Below, piece after piece: positions 34,568 to 43,995 of a stretch of DNA of 64,000 bases (within the stretch, counting starts at the first letter, position 1; every line of letters starts with the position of its first letter). The stretch is from NCBI GenBank assembly GCA_020249865.1, contig JADCEV010000041.1, positions 1 to 64,000 of the forward strand. The letters are read 5' to 3'. Under the pieces are notes generated by a model, which made no database searches, was not told the DNA's origin, and was given only the letters and a program-made list of their open reading frames with translations. A program made the position numbers and the translations under genes. Source of the stretch: Roseomonas sp. GTDB taxonomy: Bacteria; Pseudomonadota; Alphaproteobacteria; Acetobacterales; Acetobacteraceae.

Positions 34568-34975
34568 ATGATCATCGGTATCGGGTCGGATATCCTGGAT
34601 ATCCGGCGCATTGAGCGCACCATTGAACGCCATGGGGAGCGTTTTCTGGAACGCATTTTCACCCAGGCAGAGCGCGCCAAGGCGGAAAAGCGCACGGAGC
34701 GCATCCGCGCCGCCACCTATGCCAAGCGCTTTGCCGCGAAGGAAGCCGCTTCCAAGGCGCTTGGCACCGGCTTTCGCGCCGGCGTGTTCTGGCGCGATCT
34801 GGGGGTGGTGAATTTGCCCTCTGGCCAGCCGACTTTGCGCCTGACCGGGGGGGCGGCGGAGCGCTTGAAGGCCATAACGCCGGCGGGTCATGGCGCGGTA
34901 ATCGCGCTCACCATGACCGATGAATTTCCCTATGCCCAGGCAATGGTGGTGATCACCGCCGTGCCGCTTCCTTGA
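34568..34975 (+). CDS. acpS: Holo-[acyl-carrier-protein] synthase
   Basis: This 135-residue enzyme moves 4'-phosphopantetheine from CoA to acyl carrier protein. The motifs [15 protein letters not shown] and [16 protein letters not shown] carry the magnesium-binding Asp and Glu. Length is standard. The track ORF begins inside rsh; the ATG at 34568 gives the family N-terminus. It lies between rsh and lepB, in the common alphaproteobacterial rsh-(pdxJ)-acpS-lepB-rnc-era-recO order; pdxJ is absent here. Confidence 0.95.
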   Translation: MIIGIGSDILDIRRIERTIERHGERFLERIFTQAERAKAEKRTERIRAATYAKRFAAKEAASKALGTGFRAGVFWRDLGVVNLPSGQPTLRLTGGAAERLKAITPAGHGAVIALTMTDEFPYAQAMVVITAVPLP

Positions 34976-34999
34976 CAGGGCGCGCCGCGCCGCTATGCC
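34972..34999 (+). promoter_or_regulatory. Putative sigma70-type promoter for lepB
   Basis: A consensus -35 TTGACA (34972-34977), overlapping the acpS stop, and TATGCC (34994-34999) are 16 bases apart. This would give about 60 bases of leader before lepB. The -35 is perfect; the -10 matches only at the TAT end. Confidence 0.45.
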
Positions 35000-35065
35000 C
35001 TGCCCTGCCCCGGTATCCTCGCCAGGGTTTTGTCGCGCCATTTCGGCGATATTCTTGGAAGTGAC

Positions 35066-35818
35066 ATGGCCTCGAAAAAATCCGGCGGCTGGCTGGAAAG
35101 CGTCAAAACCATTGTCTATGCCGCCGCGATTGCGATTGGCATTCGTACTGTCGCGTTTGAGCCCTTCAATATTCCTTCAGGGTCCATGATCCCTTCCTTG
35201 CAGGTCGGGGATTATCTTTTCGTCTCCAAATACTCCTATGGCTATTCGCGCCATTCGATGCCCTTCAGCCCGCCGCTTTTTGAGGGGCGGATTTTCGGGT
35301 CCATGCCGAAGCGCGGCGATGTCGCGGTGTTCAAGCTGCCGCGTGATGGCAGCACGGATTACATCAAGCGCATCATTGGCCTGCCTGGGGATCGCGTACA
35401 GATGCGCGGTGGTGTCTTGCATTTGAATGGTGCACCGGTGCGGCGCGAATTGCTTGGCCCCTATACGGTGGAAGGCGATGGGCCGCGCATCACGGTGCGG
35501 CGCTTCCGCGAATTCCTGCCCGCGATTGATGGCGCGCCGGGCGTGGCGCATGACATTCTGGAAGCATCCGATGATGCGCCGCTGGACAATACGCCGGAAT
35601 TTCGTGTGCCGCCCGGCCATGTTTTCGCCATGGGCGATAATCGCGACAATAGCCTTGATAGCCGCGCGATGAATGCGGTGGGCTTCATCCCAATCGAGAA
35701 TCTGGTGGGCCGCGCGGAGATCATTTTCTTTTCCGTGGATGGCTCGGCCGCCTGGTGGCAGGTGTGGAATTGGCCCTTTGCCATTCGCTGGTCTCGGCTA
35801 TTCAGCACGGTCAAGTGA
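35066..35818 (+). CDS. lepB: Signal peptidase I
   Basis: This 250-residue inner-membrane protease cleaves Sec and Tat signal peptides. One N-terminal transmembrane helix (TIVYAAAIAIGIRTVAF) precedes the catalytic Ser box PSGSMIPSLQVGDYLFVSK, the catalytic Lys in DYIKRIIGLPGDRV and the C-terminal GDNRDNSLDSR. The track start is a TTG; the ATG at 35066 follows GGAAG at a proper distance. It stands ahead of rnc by 16 bases. Confidence 0.95.
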   Translation: MASKKSGGWLESVKTIVYAAAIAIGIRTVAFEPFNIPSGSMIPSLQVGDYLFVSKYSYGYSRHSMPFSPPLFEGRIFGSMPKRGDVAVFKLPRDGSTDYIKRIIGLPGDRVQMRGGVLHLNGAPVRRELLGPYTVEGDGPRITVRRFREFLPAIDGAPGVAHDILEASDDAPLDNTPEFRVPPGHVFAMGDNRDNSLDSRAMNAVGFIPIENLVGRAEIIFFSVDGSAAWWQVWNWPFAIRWSRLFSTVK

Positions 35819-35834
35819 TGCGCTGTTGCGTCCA

Positions 35835-36506
35835 ATGAGCGCGGAATTGGAAGCACGGTTGGGCCATCACTTCGCCAGACCAGAATTGCTGACCCGCGCA
35901 TTGACCCATAGCACCGATGCGGAAAGCCGCGGTGAGGGTTTGCTTTCCAATGAACGGCTGGAATTCGTGGGCGACCGCGTGCTTGGCCTTTGCATCGCCG
36001 AATGGCTGGCCGAGCGTTTCCCGGATGAGCGTGAGGGCGATTTGGCGAAGCGGCTTTCCATGCTGGTTTCTGCCGATACGCTCTGCAAGGTGGCGGAAGA
36101 ATTGGGGCTGGGTGCGGATTTGCGCATGCCTGCGCGGTATCGCGCGACGGGGCTGATGGGGCCACGCAATCTGCTTTCTGATGCTTTTGAAGCGGTGCTT
36201 GGCGCGATTTACTTGGATGGTGGTATCGCCCCCGCGCGCGCCCTAGTGCGGCGCTGCTTTGCCGGGTTGATGGAGGCGGATTTGCGCCCGCCAACCTCGG
36301 CCAAAAACCGTTTGCAGGAATGGACTTTGGGGCGCGGCCTTGGTTTGCCGGCCTATGGGTTGGTGCAATCAAGCGGCCCCGCCCATGCGCCGCGCTTTGT
36401 CATCAGCGTGCTGGCGGCGGGGCGGGAAGCGCAGGGTGAGGGTGACAGCAAACGCGCCGCCGAACAGGCAGCGGCGGAGGCCTGGTTGAAGGGTTTGGAA
36501 ACATGA
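35835..36506 (+). CDS. rnc: Ribonuclease III
   Basis: This 223-residue endonuclease cuts double-stranded RNA, including rRNA precursors. The signature NERLEFVGDRVLGL (Val where Leu is usual) and the second acidic site LSDAFEAVLGAIYLDGG form the catalytic metal sites. The C-terminal dsRNA-binding domain (KNRLQEWTLGRGLGLPAY to AAEQAAAEAWL) is complete. The start at 35835 replaces the track's upstream in-frame extension, which lies inside lepB. It overlaps era by ATGA. Confidence 0.95.
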   Translation: MSAELEARLGHHFARPELLTRALTHSTDAESRGEGLLSNERLEFVGDRVLGLCIAEWLAERFPDEREGDLAKRLSMLVSADTLCKVAEELGLGADLRMPARYRATGLMGPRNLLSDAFEAVLGAIYLDGGIAPARALVRRCFAGLMEADLRPPTSAKNRLQEWTLGRGLGLPAYGLVQSSGPAHAPRFVISVLAAGREAQGEGDSKRAAEQAAAEAWLKGLET

Positions 36507-37396
36507 CAACGCGTTGCGGGTTGATTGCCATTCTGGGCGCGCCCAATGCCGGCAAATCCACGCTGGTGAATAGGCTTGCCGGCAGCAAGGTGACGATTGT
36601 CTCACCCAAGCCGCAGACAACGCGCTTTCGCGTGCGCGCCGTGGTGATGCGCGGTGAAAGCCAATTGGTATTGGTGGATACGCCTGGCATTTTCACGCCG
36701 CGCCGGCGGCTGGACCGCGCCATGGTCGCCGCCGCCTGGGGTGGCGCGCAGGATGCCGATATCTCACTGCTGATTGTGGATGCGCGTGCTGGGCTGACCG
36801 AACCCTTGCGTGGCATTATCGAAAAACTCGGCAAGACACGCCGGCCGATTTGGCTAGTGCTGAACAAGACCGATCTGATCCCGCGTGAGCAATTGCTGCC
36901 GCTGACCGCGGAATTGCACAAGCTGTTGCCCTTCGCCGAGACCTTCATGATCTCCGCCGAAAAGGGCGAAGGGCTGGACCGGCTGCTGGATCGGCTGGCG
37001 GAAGCGGTGCCGCCCGGCCCTTATCTTTTCCCGGAAGATGATCTGACCGATTTGCCGAACCGCATGCTGGCCGCCGAGATTGTGCGCGAACAAATCCTAC
37101 GTCAGACGCATCAGGAAGTGCCGCATCATGCCTCGGTTGAAACCGAAACCTGGACGGAAAAGCCCGATGGATCGGTGCGCATTGATTGCACCATCTACAT
37201 CGCGCGCGCCTCTCAAAAGGCGATCCTGATTGGCGACAAGGGCAGCCGCATTCGTGAAATTGGGCGGCTGGCGCGGCTGGAATTGACAAAGCTTTTGGAA
37301 CGCCCGGTGCATCTTTTTCTGAATGTGAAGGAAAAGCCCGATTGGGACGAAACCGCCGCGCGCATCCGCGCCATTGGGCTTGAGGATGCCGGTTAA
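36503..37396 (+). CDS. era: GTPase Era
   Basis: This 297-residue GTPase binds 16S rRNA 3' ends and aids 30S assembly. G motifs: GAPNAGKSTLVNRL (G1), TTRFRVRAVV (G2 region), DTPGIF (G3) and NKTD (G4). The C-terminal KH domain has AILIGDKGSRIREIGRLAR. Length is typical. Coupled to rnc by a four-base overlap and followed by recO after 12 bases, the conserved rnc-era-recO order. Confidence 0.96.
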   Translation: MTTRCGLIAILGAPNAGKSTLVNRLAGSKVTIVSPKPQTTRFRVRAVVMRGESQLVLVDTPGIFTPRRRLDRAMVAAAWGGAQDADISLLIVDARAGLTEPLRGIIEKLGKTRRPIWLVLNKTDLIPREQLLPLTAELHKLLPFAETFMISAEKGEGLDRLLDRLAEAVPPGPYLFPEDDLTDLPNRMLAAEIVREQILRQTHQEVPHHASVETETWTEKPDGSVRIDCTIYIARASQKAILIGDKGSRIREIGRLARLELTKLLERPVHLFLNVKEKPDWDETAARIRAIGLEDAG

Positions 37397-37408
37397 GCCC
37401 CGCCTGTC

Positions 37409-38149
37409 ATGAGCATTGAATGGCAGGCCCCGGCGGTGGTGCTTGATCTACGCCCACATGGTGAAGGAGGCGCGGTGGTAACGGTGCTGACCGAAGCGCA
37501 TGGCCGCCATGCGGGCTTGGTGAAGGGTGGCGGTTCGCGTGCTCAGGCGGGGCTATGGCTGCCGGGCAATTTGATTGAGGCGCGTTGGGTCGCAAGACTC
37601 TCCGATCAATTGGGCAGCCTGAGTGGCGAATTGGTCCACCCGGCGGCGGCGCTTGCCATGGATGAACCGCTGGCGCTCGCGCTTTTGTCTTCTGCCTGCG
37701 CCATTGCCGCTGATGCGCTGCCGGAACGCGAAGCCCATCCGCGCGCCTTTGCCGGGCTGGTTTCCCTGATTGGCCATTTGGCCGGCGGCGCTGAGGGCGT
37801 GGTCGCGGATTATGTGCGCTTTGAAGCGCTGATCCTGGCCGAGCTTGGCTATGGGCTTGATCTTGCGACCTGCGCCGTGACTGGCGTGCATGAGGGGCTG
37901 ACGCATGTCTCACCTCGCACGGGCCGGGCGGTCAGCGCGGGTGCGGCGGCGCCTTATCTGGACAAGCTGCTGCCCCTGCCCGCTTTTTTGCGCGATGCGG
38001 AAAGCCTGGGGGAAGCTTCGTCCTGGGTGGCAGGGCTGAAACTGACCGGGTATTTTTTGGAACGCGATGCCTTCGGCGCGCGCCACCGCCCGCTACCCGA
38101 AGCACGGTTCAGATTGGCAGAGCGAATTGCGGGATTGATGGCCGATTGA
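37409..38149 (+). CDS. recO: DNA repair protein RecO
   Basis: This 246-residue protein mediates RecA loading in the RecFOR pathway. It has the N-terminal OB fold (WQAPAVVLDLRPHGEGGAVVTVL, then GRHAGLVKGGGSR) and a helical C-terminal domain. The four-cysteine zinc finger seen in some RecO proteins is absent. Its 3' end overlaps a minus-strand hypothetical gene by 41 bases. It closes the rsh-to-recO housekeeping run. Confidence 0.93.
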   Translation: MSIEWQAPAVVLDLRPHGEGGAVVTVLTEAHGRHAGLVKGGGSRAQAGLWLPGNLIEARWVARLSDQLGSLSGELVHPAAALAMDEPLALALLSSACAIAADALPEREAHPRAFAGLVSLIGHLAGGAEGVVADYVRFEALILAELGYGLDLATCAVTGVHEGLTHVSPRTGRAVSAGAAAPYLDKLLPLPAFLRDAESLGEASSWVAGLKLTGYFLERDAFGARHRPLPEARFRLAERIAGLMAD

Positions 38150-38480
38150 CTTGGTAATGCATGACGCCGGTTTGCCCGCACATGGCGGCTTCACAGATTT
38201 CGTGAAACTCCTCTGGCAGGGCGTATAGTCTTTCGGGGTTCAGCGGCACGCCGCTTTGGGTTGCCACGTGATTCCAGCCGAGGTTGCGGAGTGTCATTTC
38301 TGTCCGTTGCGCCGCCGCTTCTGCGCCGTGGGCCAGGGTAAAGACCAGGAAGCAGCGGAACTCCCCGCGCGGGGCGATTGTGGCGGGCCCGGCGATACCC
38401 TCAGCCCAGGTGATCCAGACGGCGGGCATGGGCTCGGGCACATAATTTTGCCGTGCGGGGGCGATGGCCAAATTCATCAT
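38109..38480 (-). CDS. Hypothetical protein, convergent with recO
   Basis: This 123-residue candidate starts MMNLAIAPARQNYVPEPMPA and includes WITWAEGIAGPATIAP, LGWNHVATQSGVPL and ALPEEFHEICEAAMCGQTGVM. It looks like a real soluble protein, with no repeats and balanced composition, and it occupies a stretch where no plus-strand gene fits. It has no Shine-Dalgarno before the double ATG at 38477/38480; the later ATG before PAVWITW is an alternative. The track's 442-residue version runs through parC antisense and is not credible. Its last 41 bases lie opposite the recO 3' end. I do not recognise the family. Confidence 0.6.
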   Translation of the reverse strand: MMNLAIAPARQNYVPEPMPAVWITWAEGIAGPATIAPRGEFRCFLVFTLAHGAEAAAQRTEMTLRNLGWNHVATQSGVPLNPERLYALPEEFHEICEAAMCGQTGVMHYQVNRPSIPQFALPI

Positions 38481-38582
38481 GAGGGAAAGGATACGGCAAG
38501 AATGCTTTACGAAGTCTTGAAGCCTTTGCAGCGCGCGGGCCGCAGGGTTAGACCGGTAGCCGATTAAGGATGCGATTCGCCC

Positions 38583-40814
38583 ATGCCTGATGATGTAAAA
38601 ACCCTGGCGCCCGGCGGGGCAGAGCGTGAAACGCGACTCGCGGATGCGCTTTCCGAACGCTATCTGGCCTATGCGCTTTCCACCATTACGGCGCGGTCCC
38701 TGCCGGATGTGCGTGATGGGTTGAAGCCCGTGCATCGGCGCCTGCTGTGGGCGATGCGGCAATTGCGGCTTGATCCGGAAGCGGGTTTCAAGAAATGCGC
38801 GCGCATCGTGGGCGATGTGATGGGTAAATACCATCCGCATGGCGATGCCGCGATTTATGAGGCGATGGTGCGGCTCGCGCAGGATTTTGCGGCGCGTTAT
38901 CCCCTGGTCGAAGGACAGGGCAATTTCGGCAATATTGATGGCGATAACCCGGCTGCCATGCGCTACACGGAAGCGCGGCTGACGGAAGTGGCGCAGGCGC
39001 TGCTGGAAGGGATTGAGGAAGACGCGGTTGATTTCCGCGCGACCTATGATGGCGAAGAACGCGAACCCATCGTGCTGCCGGCAGCCTTTCCGCATCTGCT
39101 CGCCAATGGCGCGGCGGGGATTGCGGTGGGTATGGCAACATCTATCCCGCCGCATAATGCCGGGGAGCTTTGCGCCGCAGCGCTTGAATTGGTGCGCAAC
39201 CCGAACGCGGGGACGGATCAGCTGCTGCGCCACATCAAGGGGCCGGATTTCCCGACCGGTGGCATTCTGGTGGAAAGCGCCGAGGCGATGCGCGAAGCCT
39301 ATGAAACCGGCCGCGGCGGGTTTCGTGTGCGCGCGAAATGGGAAGTGGAAAAGGGCAAGGCCGGAAGCTGGGTGATCATTGTCACCGAAATTCCCTATCA
39401 GGTGCAGAAGGCGCGGCTGATCGAACAGATCGCGCAATTGCTGGAAGAAAAAAAGCTGCCGCTACTGGCCGATTTGCGTGATGAAAGCACGGAACAGGTG
39501 CGCATCGTGCTGGAACCCAAATCGCGCAATGTGGAACCGGCGGTGCTGATGGAAACGCTGTTCCGTGCCACAGCTTTGGAATCGCGCTTTTCACTCAACA
39601 TGAATGTGCTGGATGCGGATCGCACGCCGCGTGTGATGAGCTTGAAGGAAGTGCTGCGCGCCTGGCTGGATCATCGGCATGAGGTTTTGCAGCGGCGCAC
39701 CAATCATCGGCTGGGCGCGATTGCGCGGCGGCTTGAGATTCTGGACGGTTATCTGATTGCGTATCTGAACCTGGATGAGGTGATCCGCATCATCCGGGAA
39801 GAAGATGAACCAAAGCCGCGCCTGATGGAACGCTTTGGCCTGACCGATACGCAGGCCGAGGCCATCCTGAACATGCGGCTGCGCGCGCTCAGGCGCCTTG
39901 AGGAAATGGAAATCCGCAAGGAGCATAAGAAGCTTTCTGCGGAACAGAAAAAGCTGCAAGCGCTGATGAAATCCGAAGCCGCGCGCTGGGAAGCGATTGC
40001 GGAAGAAATTGAAAGCATGCAGGCGCGTTTTGGTGGCGGCGCGCTTGGCACACGGCGCACCGCGACCGGCGCGGCGCTGCCGGAAGTGGTGGTGGATGAA
40101 GCCGCCTTTGTGGAGCGTGAACCGATTACCGTGATCCTGTCGGAGAAAGGCTGGATCAGGGCGCAGAAGGGGCATGTGTCCTTGGATGCTGAATTGCGCT
40201 TCAAGGAAGGCGATAGCCTTTTCATCGCACTCCATGCGGAAACCACGGATCGGCTGGTGCTATTTGCCACCAATGGCAAGGCCTTCACACTCAAGGCCGA
40301 TACCATTCCGCGCGGGCGGGGTGATGGGCAGCCGGTGCGGCTGATGCTTGATCTGACGAATGAGGATGCGGTGGTTGCGCTATTCGTGCATCGCGAAGGG
40401 CTGCGCTATCTGGTCGCGGCGTCAGACGGCAAGGGCTTTCTGGTGAAGGCCGAGGATTTGCTCGCGGAAAAGCGCACCGGCAAGCAGGTGCTGAATGTGG
40501 ACCCGCCGGCGGAAGCGGCGGTCTGTGCGCCGGCGGAAGGAGATTCGATCGCGGTGGTTGGCGAGAATCGCAAATTGCTGATTTTCCCGATTGACCAGGT
40601 ACCGGAAATGACGCGCGGTCGCGGCGTGCAATTGCAAAGCTATCGCGATGGCGGGCTTGCGGATGCCAAGGTATTCACCCGCAAGGAAGGGCTTTCCTGG
40701 GTGCTTGGTGAGAGAACGCGGACCGAGACGGATTTGCGCGCCTGGGTCGGCAATCGTGCCGGTGCGGGCAAGGCGCCGCCCAATGGCTTCCCGCGGTCCA
40801 ATCGCTTTGAATGA
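38583..40814 (+). CDS. parC: DNA topoisomerase IV subunit A
   Basis: This 743-residue type IIA topoisomerase subunit breaks and rejoins DNA to unlink daughter chromosomes. The N-terminal breakage-reunion domain includes [39 protein letters not shown] and the catalytic Tyr in [12 protein letters not shown]. The C-terminal blades ([30 protein letters not shown]) are those of ParC rather than GyrA. Length fits ParC (about 750) better than GyrA (about 875 or more). The partner parE is not in the window. A hairpin follows the stop immediately. Confidence 0.93.
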   Translation: MPDDVKTLAPGGAERETRLADALSERYLAYALSTITARSLPDVRDGLKPVHRRLLWAMRQLRLDPEAGFKKCARIVGDVMGKYHPHGDAAIYEAMVRLAQDFAARYPLVEGQGNFGNIDGDNPAAMRYTEARLTEVAQALLEGIEEDAVDFRATYDGEEREPIVLPAAFPHLLANGAAGIAVGMATSIPPHNAGELCAAALELVRNPNAGTDQLLRHIKGPDFPTGGILVESAEAMREAYETGRGGFRVRAKWEVEKGKAGSWVIIVTEIPYQVQKARLIEQIAQLLEEKKLPLLADLRDESTEQVRIVLEPKSRNVEPAVLMETLFRATALESRFSLNMNVLDADRTPRVMSLKEVLRAWLDHRHEVLQRRTNHRLGAIARRLEILDGYLIAYLNLDEVIRIIREEDEPKPRLMERFGLTDTQAEAILNMRLRALRRLEEMEIRKEHKKLSAEQKKLQALMKSEAARWEAIAEEIESMQARFGGGALGTRRTATGAALPEVVVDEAAFVEREPITVILSEKGWIRAQKGHVSLDAELRFKEGDSLFIALHAETTDRLVLFATNGKAFTLKADTIPRGRGDGQPVRLMLDLTNEDAVVALFVHREGLRYLVAASDGKGFLVKAEDLLAEKRTGKQVLNVDPPAEAAVCAPAEGDSIAVVGENRKLLIFPIDQVPEMTRGRGVQLQSYRDGGLADAKVFTRKEGLSWVLGERTRTETDLRAWVGNRAGAGKAPPNGFPRSNRFE

Positions 40815-40845
40815 AAAAACCCCAGTGTGATTGCTCACACTGGGG
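40814..40845 (-). terminator. Intrinsic terminator between parC and the BMP importer operon
   Basis: CCCCAGTGTGA and TCACACTGGGG form a perfect 11-bp stem with loop TTGC (40820-40845). Read on the minus strand the stem is followed by TTTTTT, a textbook Rho-independent terminator for the importer operon ending at 40873. On the plus strand the same hairpin directly follows the parC stop, so it may act in both directions, though with no U-tract there. Confidence 0.88.
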
Positions 40846-40872
40846 CCATTGTTTCAGCGGCGAAAACGCGCC

Positions 40873-41949
40873 TTACGGCATCGCGACATCAATGCCCTGA
40901 TAGAAGTAGTTCTGCGCGCGGATTTCATCATCCGAAAGGCGCCGGCCGGCCGGGAGCACCACAGTACCATCCTGGCGCGTGATCGGGCCTTCAAAGGGAT
41001 GCAGCGTGCCGGCGGCGATGGCGTCGCGGATGCGCGTTGCCTCGCTCACTTCCTCGGGCGTCATATTGGTGAAGGGGGCCATGCGGAACATGCCGCTGCC
41101 AAGCCCACCCCAGGTATCCGTCGGGCGCCAGGTGCCATCCAGCACGGCCCTCGCACGTTCGGCATAATAATCGCCCCAGTTGTTCACGCTGCTGGTCAGA
41201 TGGGCGCGCGGGGCGAAGCGCGTCATGTCCGATGCTTGGCCAAAGCCGAAAATGCCGCGCTGTTCGGCCAATTGCAGTGGCGCCGGGCCATCGGTGTGGC
41301 TGCACAGCACATCACAGCCCTGGTCAATCAGGGCGCGGGCCGCATCAGCCTCACGCGCCGGGTTCGACCAGGCATTCACCCACACAACGCGCACCTTCAT
41401 GGAAGGGTCCACAGACCAGGCGCCGCGCATGACGGTATTGATGGCGCTGATCACTTCCGGCACCGGGAAGGTGGCAACATAGCCGATGGTCTTGGAACGG
41501 GACTTGCGCGCGGCGATCACGCCCTGGATGTAGCGGCCTTCATAGAAGCGGGCATTGTAGATCGCCATATTCGGCAGCGTTGTCGGACCCGTCGCGTTTT
41601 CGAAGAACACGCCCGGATGCTGCGGCGCCATGCGCTGCGTCGGGGCGAAATAGGAAAAGCTGGTGGTGAAGATCAGCCGATGGCCGGTGCGGACAAGCTG
41701 CGTCACCACACGGTCGAAATCGGGCGGGGCCACGGATTCGACCGTGGTGGCATTGACGCGGTCGCCCAGTACCTCGGCCATGCGGCGGCGGCCCTGGTCA
41801 TGCATATGCGACCAGCCGAAATCGCCGACCGGCCCGATCAGGACGACGCCGACGCTAAGGCGCGACTGCGCTTCGGCCTGCTGACCAGCCAGCGCAGCGC
41901 CGGCAAGACCGGCAGAGCCGGCCATAAGATGACGACGGGTGATGTTCAT
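40873..41949 (-). CDS. BMP-family ABC transporter substrate-binding protein
   Basis: This 358-residue exported binding protein belongs to the basic membrane protein (PnrA/BmpA-like) family, which binds purine nucleosides and related compounds. The signal (NITRRHLMAGSAGLAGAALAG) has a twin-arginine look. The mature part shows VGVVLIGPVGDFGWSHMHDQG, FTTSFSYFAPTQRMA and IYNARFYEGRYIQGVIAA. It is the last gene of a minus-strand operon after two permeases and a double ATPase, 58 bases downstream of the permease, and is followed by a terminator. The high-copy binding protein coming last is slightly unusual. Confidence 0.93.
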   Translation of the reverse strand: MNITRRHLMAGSAGLAGAALAGQQAEAQSRLSVGVVLIGPVGDFGWSHMHDQGRRRMAEVLGDRVNATTVESVAPPDFDRVVTQLVRTGHRLIFTTSFSYFAPTQRMAPQHPGVFFENATGPTTLPNMAIYNARFYEGRYIQGVIAARKSRSKTIGYVATFPVPEVISAINTVMRGAWSVDPSMKVRVVWVNAWSNPAREADAARALIDQGCDVLCSHTDGPAPLQLAEQRGIFGFGQASDMTRFAPRAHLTSSVNNWGDYYAERARAVLDGTWRPTDTWGGLGSGMFRMAPFTNMTPEEVSEATRIRDAIAAGTLHPFEGPITRQDGTVVLPAGRRLSDDEIRAQNYFYQGIDVAMP

Positions 41950-42007
41950 GAAGCTCTCCCTGAAAAGCGGTTTGGGTTAAGCAAATTTAATACCAAGACG
42001 GAAGGGG

Positions 42008-42925
42008 CTATCTGTCAGGCACGAAGGGCACGCCGAGGGAAGCCGGCCCCGCCGCCCCGCCGCGCCTTGCCCGCATAATGAGCACGAGTACCAGGATCGT
42101 GATCAGATAAGGCAAGGCCGCCAGAAACTGCGATGGCAGCGGCACGCCGGCCGATTGCGCATGCAATTGCAGGATGGTCAGTGCGCCAAACAGATAGGCG
42201 CCGATCATCGCCCTGAAGGGCAGCCAGGAGGCAAAAACCACGATGGCCAGTGCAATCCAGCCCCGCCCTGCGGTCATACCGCTGGTCCAGAAGGGCGTCA
42301 GGACCAAGGACATATAAGCCCCCGCCAGCCCTGCACAGCCGCCGCCGAACAGGATGGCGAGCAGGCGGATGCGCCGCACCGGATAGCCAAGCGCATGCGC
42401 TGCTGCGTGGTTTTCACCAACCGCGCGCAAAACCAGCCCGGCGCGGCTTTTGGTGAGGAACCACCAGACGGCAACCACCAACGCCACCGAGGCATAGACA
42501 AAGGGGTCCTGGCGGAACAGCAGCGGTCCGAGGAAAGGAATTTCGGACAGCCAAGGGATCTCTATCTTGCCGATGCCGGCGCGCTGCACGCCGACAAAGG
42601 GCGCGCCGATCACGCCCGAAAGCCCAAGCCCCAGAATGGCCAAGGCGAGCCCCGCCGCGACCTGATTGGCGGCAAGGCCCAAGACAAGTGCGGCAAACAC
42701 CAGCGACAGCGCCATGCCAGCCAGCACCGCCACCAGCACGCCAAAACTGGAAGACCCGGTGGCGATGGCAGCCGCAATACCGGCGGCAGCGCCGATGACC
42801 ATCATGCCCTCCACGCCCAGGTTCAAGACGCCGGCGCGTTCCACCACCAATTCGCCAATCGCCGCAATCAGCAGCGGCGTTGAAGCCGTGATGATGGTCA
42901 GGATGATGGCTTCGAATAGCGTCAT
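42008..42925 (-). CDS. ABC transporter permease (BMP/nucleoside-type), subunit 2
   Basis: This 305-residue polytopic protein is a BPD_transp_2-type permease. Characteristic stretches are IGELVVERAGVLNLGVEGMM near the N-terminus, LRAVGENHAAAHALGYPVRR, and WIALAIVVFASWLPFRAM. About eight to nine hydrophobic helices are visible. It overlaps the preceding permease by ATGA and would form the heterodimeric channel of the importer with it. NupQ-type proteins are the closest match I recognise. Confidence 0.92.
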   Translation of the reverse strand: MTLFEAIILTIITASTPLLIAAIGELVVERAGVLNLGVEGMMVIGAAAGIAAAIATGSSSFGVLVAVLAGMALSLVFAALVLGLAANQVAAGLALAILGLGLSGVIGAPFVGVQRAGIGKIEIPWLSEIPFLGPLLFRQDPFVYASVALVVAVWWFLTKSRAGLVLRAVGENHAAAHALGYPVRRIRLLAILFGGGCAGLAGAYMSLVLTPFWTSGMTAGRGWIALAIVVFASWLPFRAMIGAYLFGALTILQLHAQSAGVPLPSQFLAALPYLITILVLVLIMRARRGGAAGPASLGVPFVPDR

Positions 42926-43995
42926 GCGGCGGCACCCCGCAGCAGGCGGAAGCGATACAAAAGCATACTATCGCAGACCAGCACGAAGAATAGCAAAAGC
43001 CCTTGCAGCACGCGTGTGGCATCCAAAGGCAGGCGCAGCATGATTTGCGCATTCTCGCCACCGATGAAGGTGATGGCGATGAAGATGCCGGCGAAGAGAC
43101 AGCCAATGGGATTAAGCCGCCCGAGGAAGGCAACAATGATGGCGGTGAAGCCATAGCCAGGTGAAATGCCGGGCTGCAATTGTTTGACCGTGCCCGCGGC
43201 TTCCAGCACACCGGCAAGCCCGGCCAGCGCGCCCGAGATCATGAAAACCGTGATGATCAAACGGGTTTCGGAAAACCCGGCAAAGCGCGCGGCGCGTGGT
43301 GCTTCACCCACCAGGCGAATTTCAAACCCCTTCAGCGTGCGCCCCATCAGCAGCATGAAGGCAAACACAACGGCGATCATGATCGGCGTGCCGATATTGA
43401 GCCGCCCGTCCGCCATCAGCAGCGGCAGCGTCGCTTCTGCTTCGAACACCACGCTATTGGGCATGTTGAAGCCGGCCGGGTCGCGCCAGGGGCCGCGCAC
43501 CAGGTAATCCAGCAGCAATTCCGCGACATAAACCAGCATCAGGCTGGTGAGAATCTCATTGGCGCCGAAATGCGTGCGCAGCAATGCCGGGATCAGCGCG
43601 AAACAGGCGCCGGCCATGGCGCCTGCCAGCAGCATCACCGGCAAAAGCCACGGGCCTTGCGTGCTGCCATGGGTGATGATGGCGACATAACCACCCGCCA
43701 TGGCGCCGAACAGGAATTGCCCCTCGGCGCCGATATTCCAGACCTTGGCGCGATAACAAACCGCAAGCCCCACCGCGATCAGCACCAGCGGTGTCGCCTT
43801 CACCGCCACTTCCTGCAAGCCCCAGGAATCCGAGAGCGGATCAAGGAAATAGGTTTGCAGCGCCGCCACCGGATCCTTGCCGAGCAGCGCAAACATGATG
43901 GCCGCCGATATCATGGTCAGCGCCACCGCAATCATTGGGGAGATCAGCATCAGGCTGATTGGCGTTTCGCTGCGCCTTTCCATAACCAGTCTCAT
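42922..43995 (-). CDS. ABC transporter permease (BMP/nucleoside-type), subunit 1
   Basis: This 357-residue polytopic membrane protein is the partner permease (NupP-like). It shows LGKDPVAALQTYFLDPLSD, VCYRAKVWNIGAEGQFLFGA and LRTHFGANEILTSLMLVY, all typical of this family. I start it at the ATG at 43995, which overlaps the ATPase stop as TGATG; the track ORF adds 34 residues from within the ATPase gene. It overlaps the next permease by four bases, so channel subunits are made in equal amounts. Confidence 0.92.
   Translation of the reverse strand: MRLVMERRSETPISLMLISPMIAVALTMISAAIMFALLGKDPVAALQTYFLDPLSDSWGLQEVAVKATPLVLIAVGLAVCYRAKVWNIGAEGQFLFGAMAGGYVAIITHGSTQGPWLLPVMLLAGAMAGACFALIPALLRTHFGANEILTSLMLVYVAELLLDYLVRGPWRDPAGFNMPNSVVFEAEATLPLLMADGRLNIGTPIMIAVVFAFMLLMGRTLKGFEIRLVGEAPRAARFAGFSETRLIITVFMISGALAGLAGVLEAAGTVKQLQPGISPGYGFTAIIVAFLGRLNPIGCLFAGIFIAITFIGGENAQIMLRLPLDATRVLQGLLLFFVLVCDSMLLYRFRLLRGAAA

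Noticed and set aside
38481-39437. N-terminal 300 residues of the 442-residue minus ORF 38109..39437
   Set aside because: This part lies antisense within parC and reads as shadow sequence; only the last 123 residues are kept as a candidate gene.
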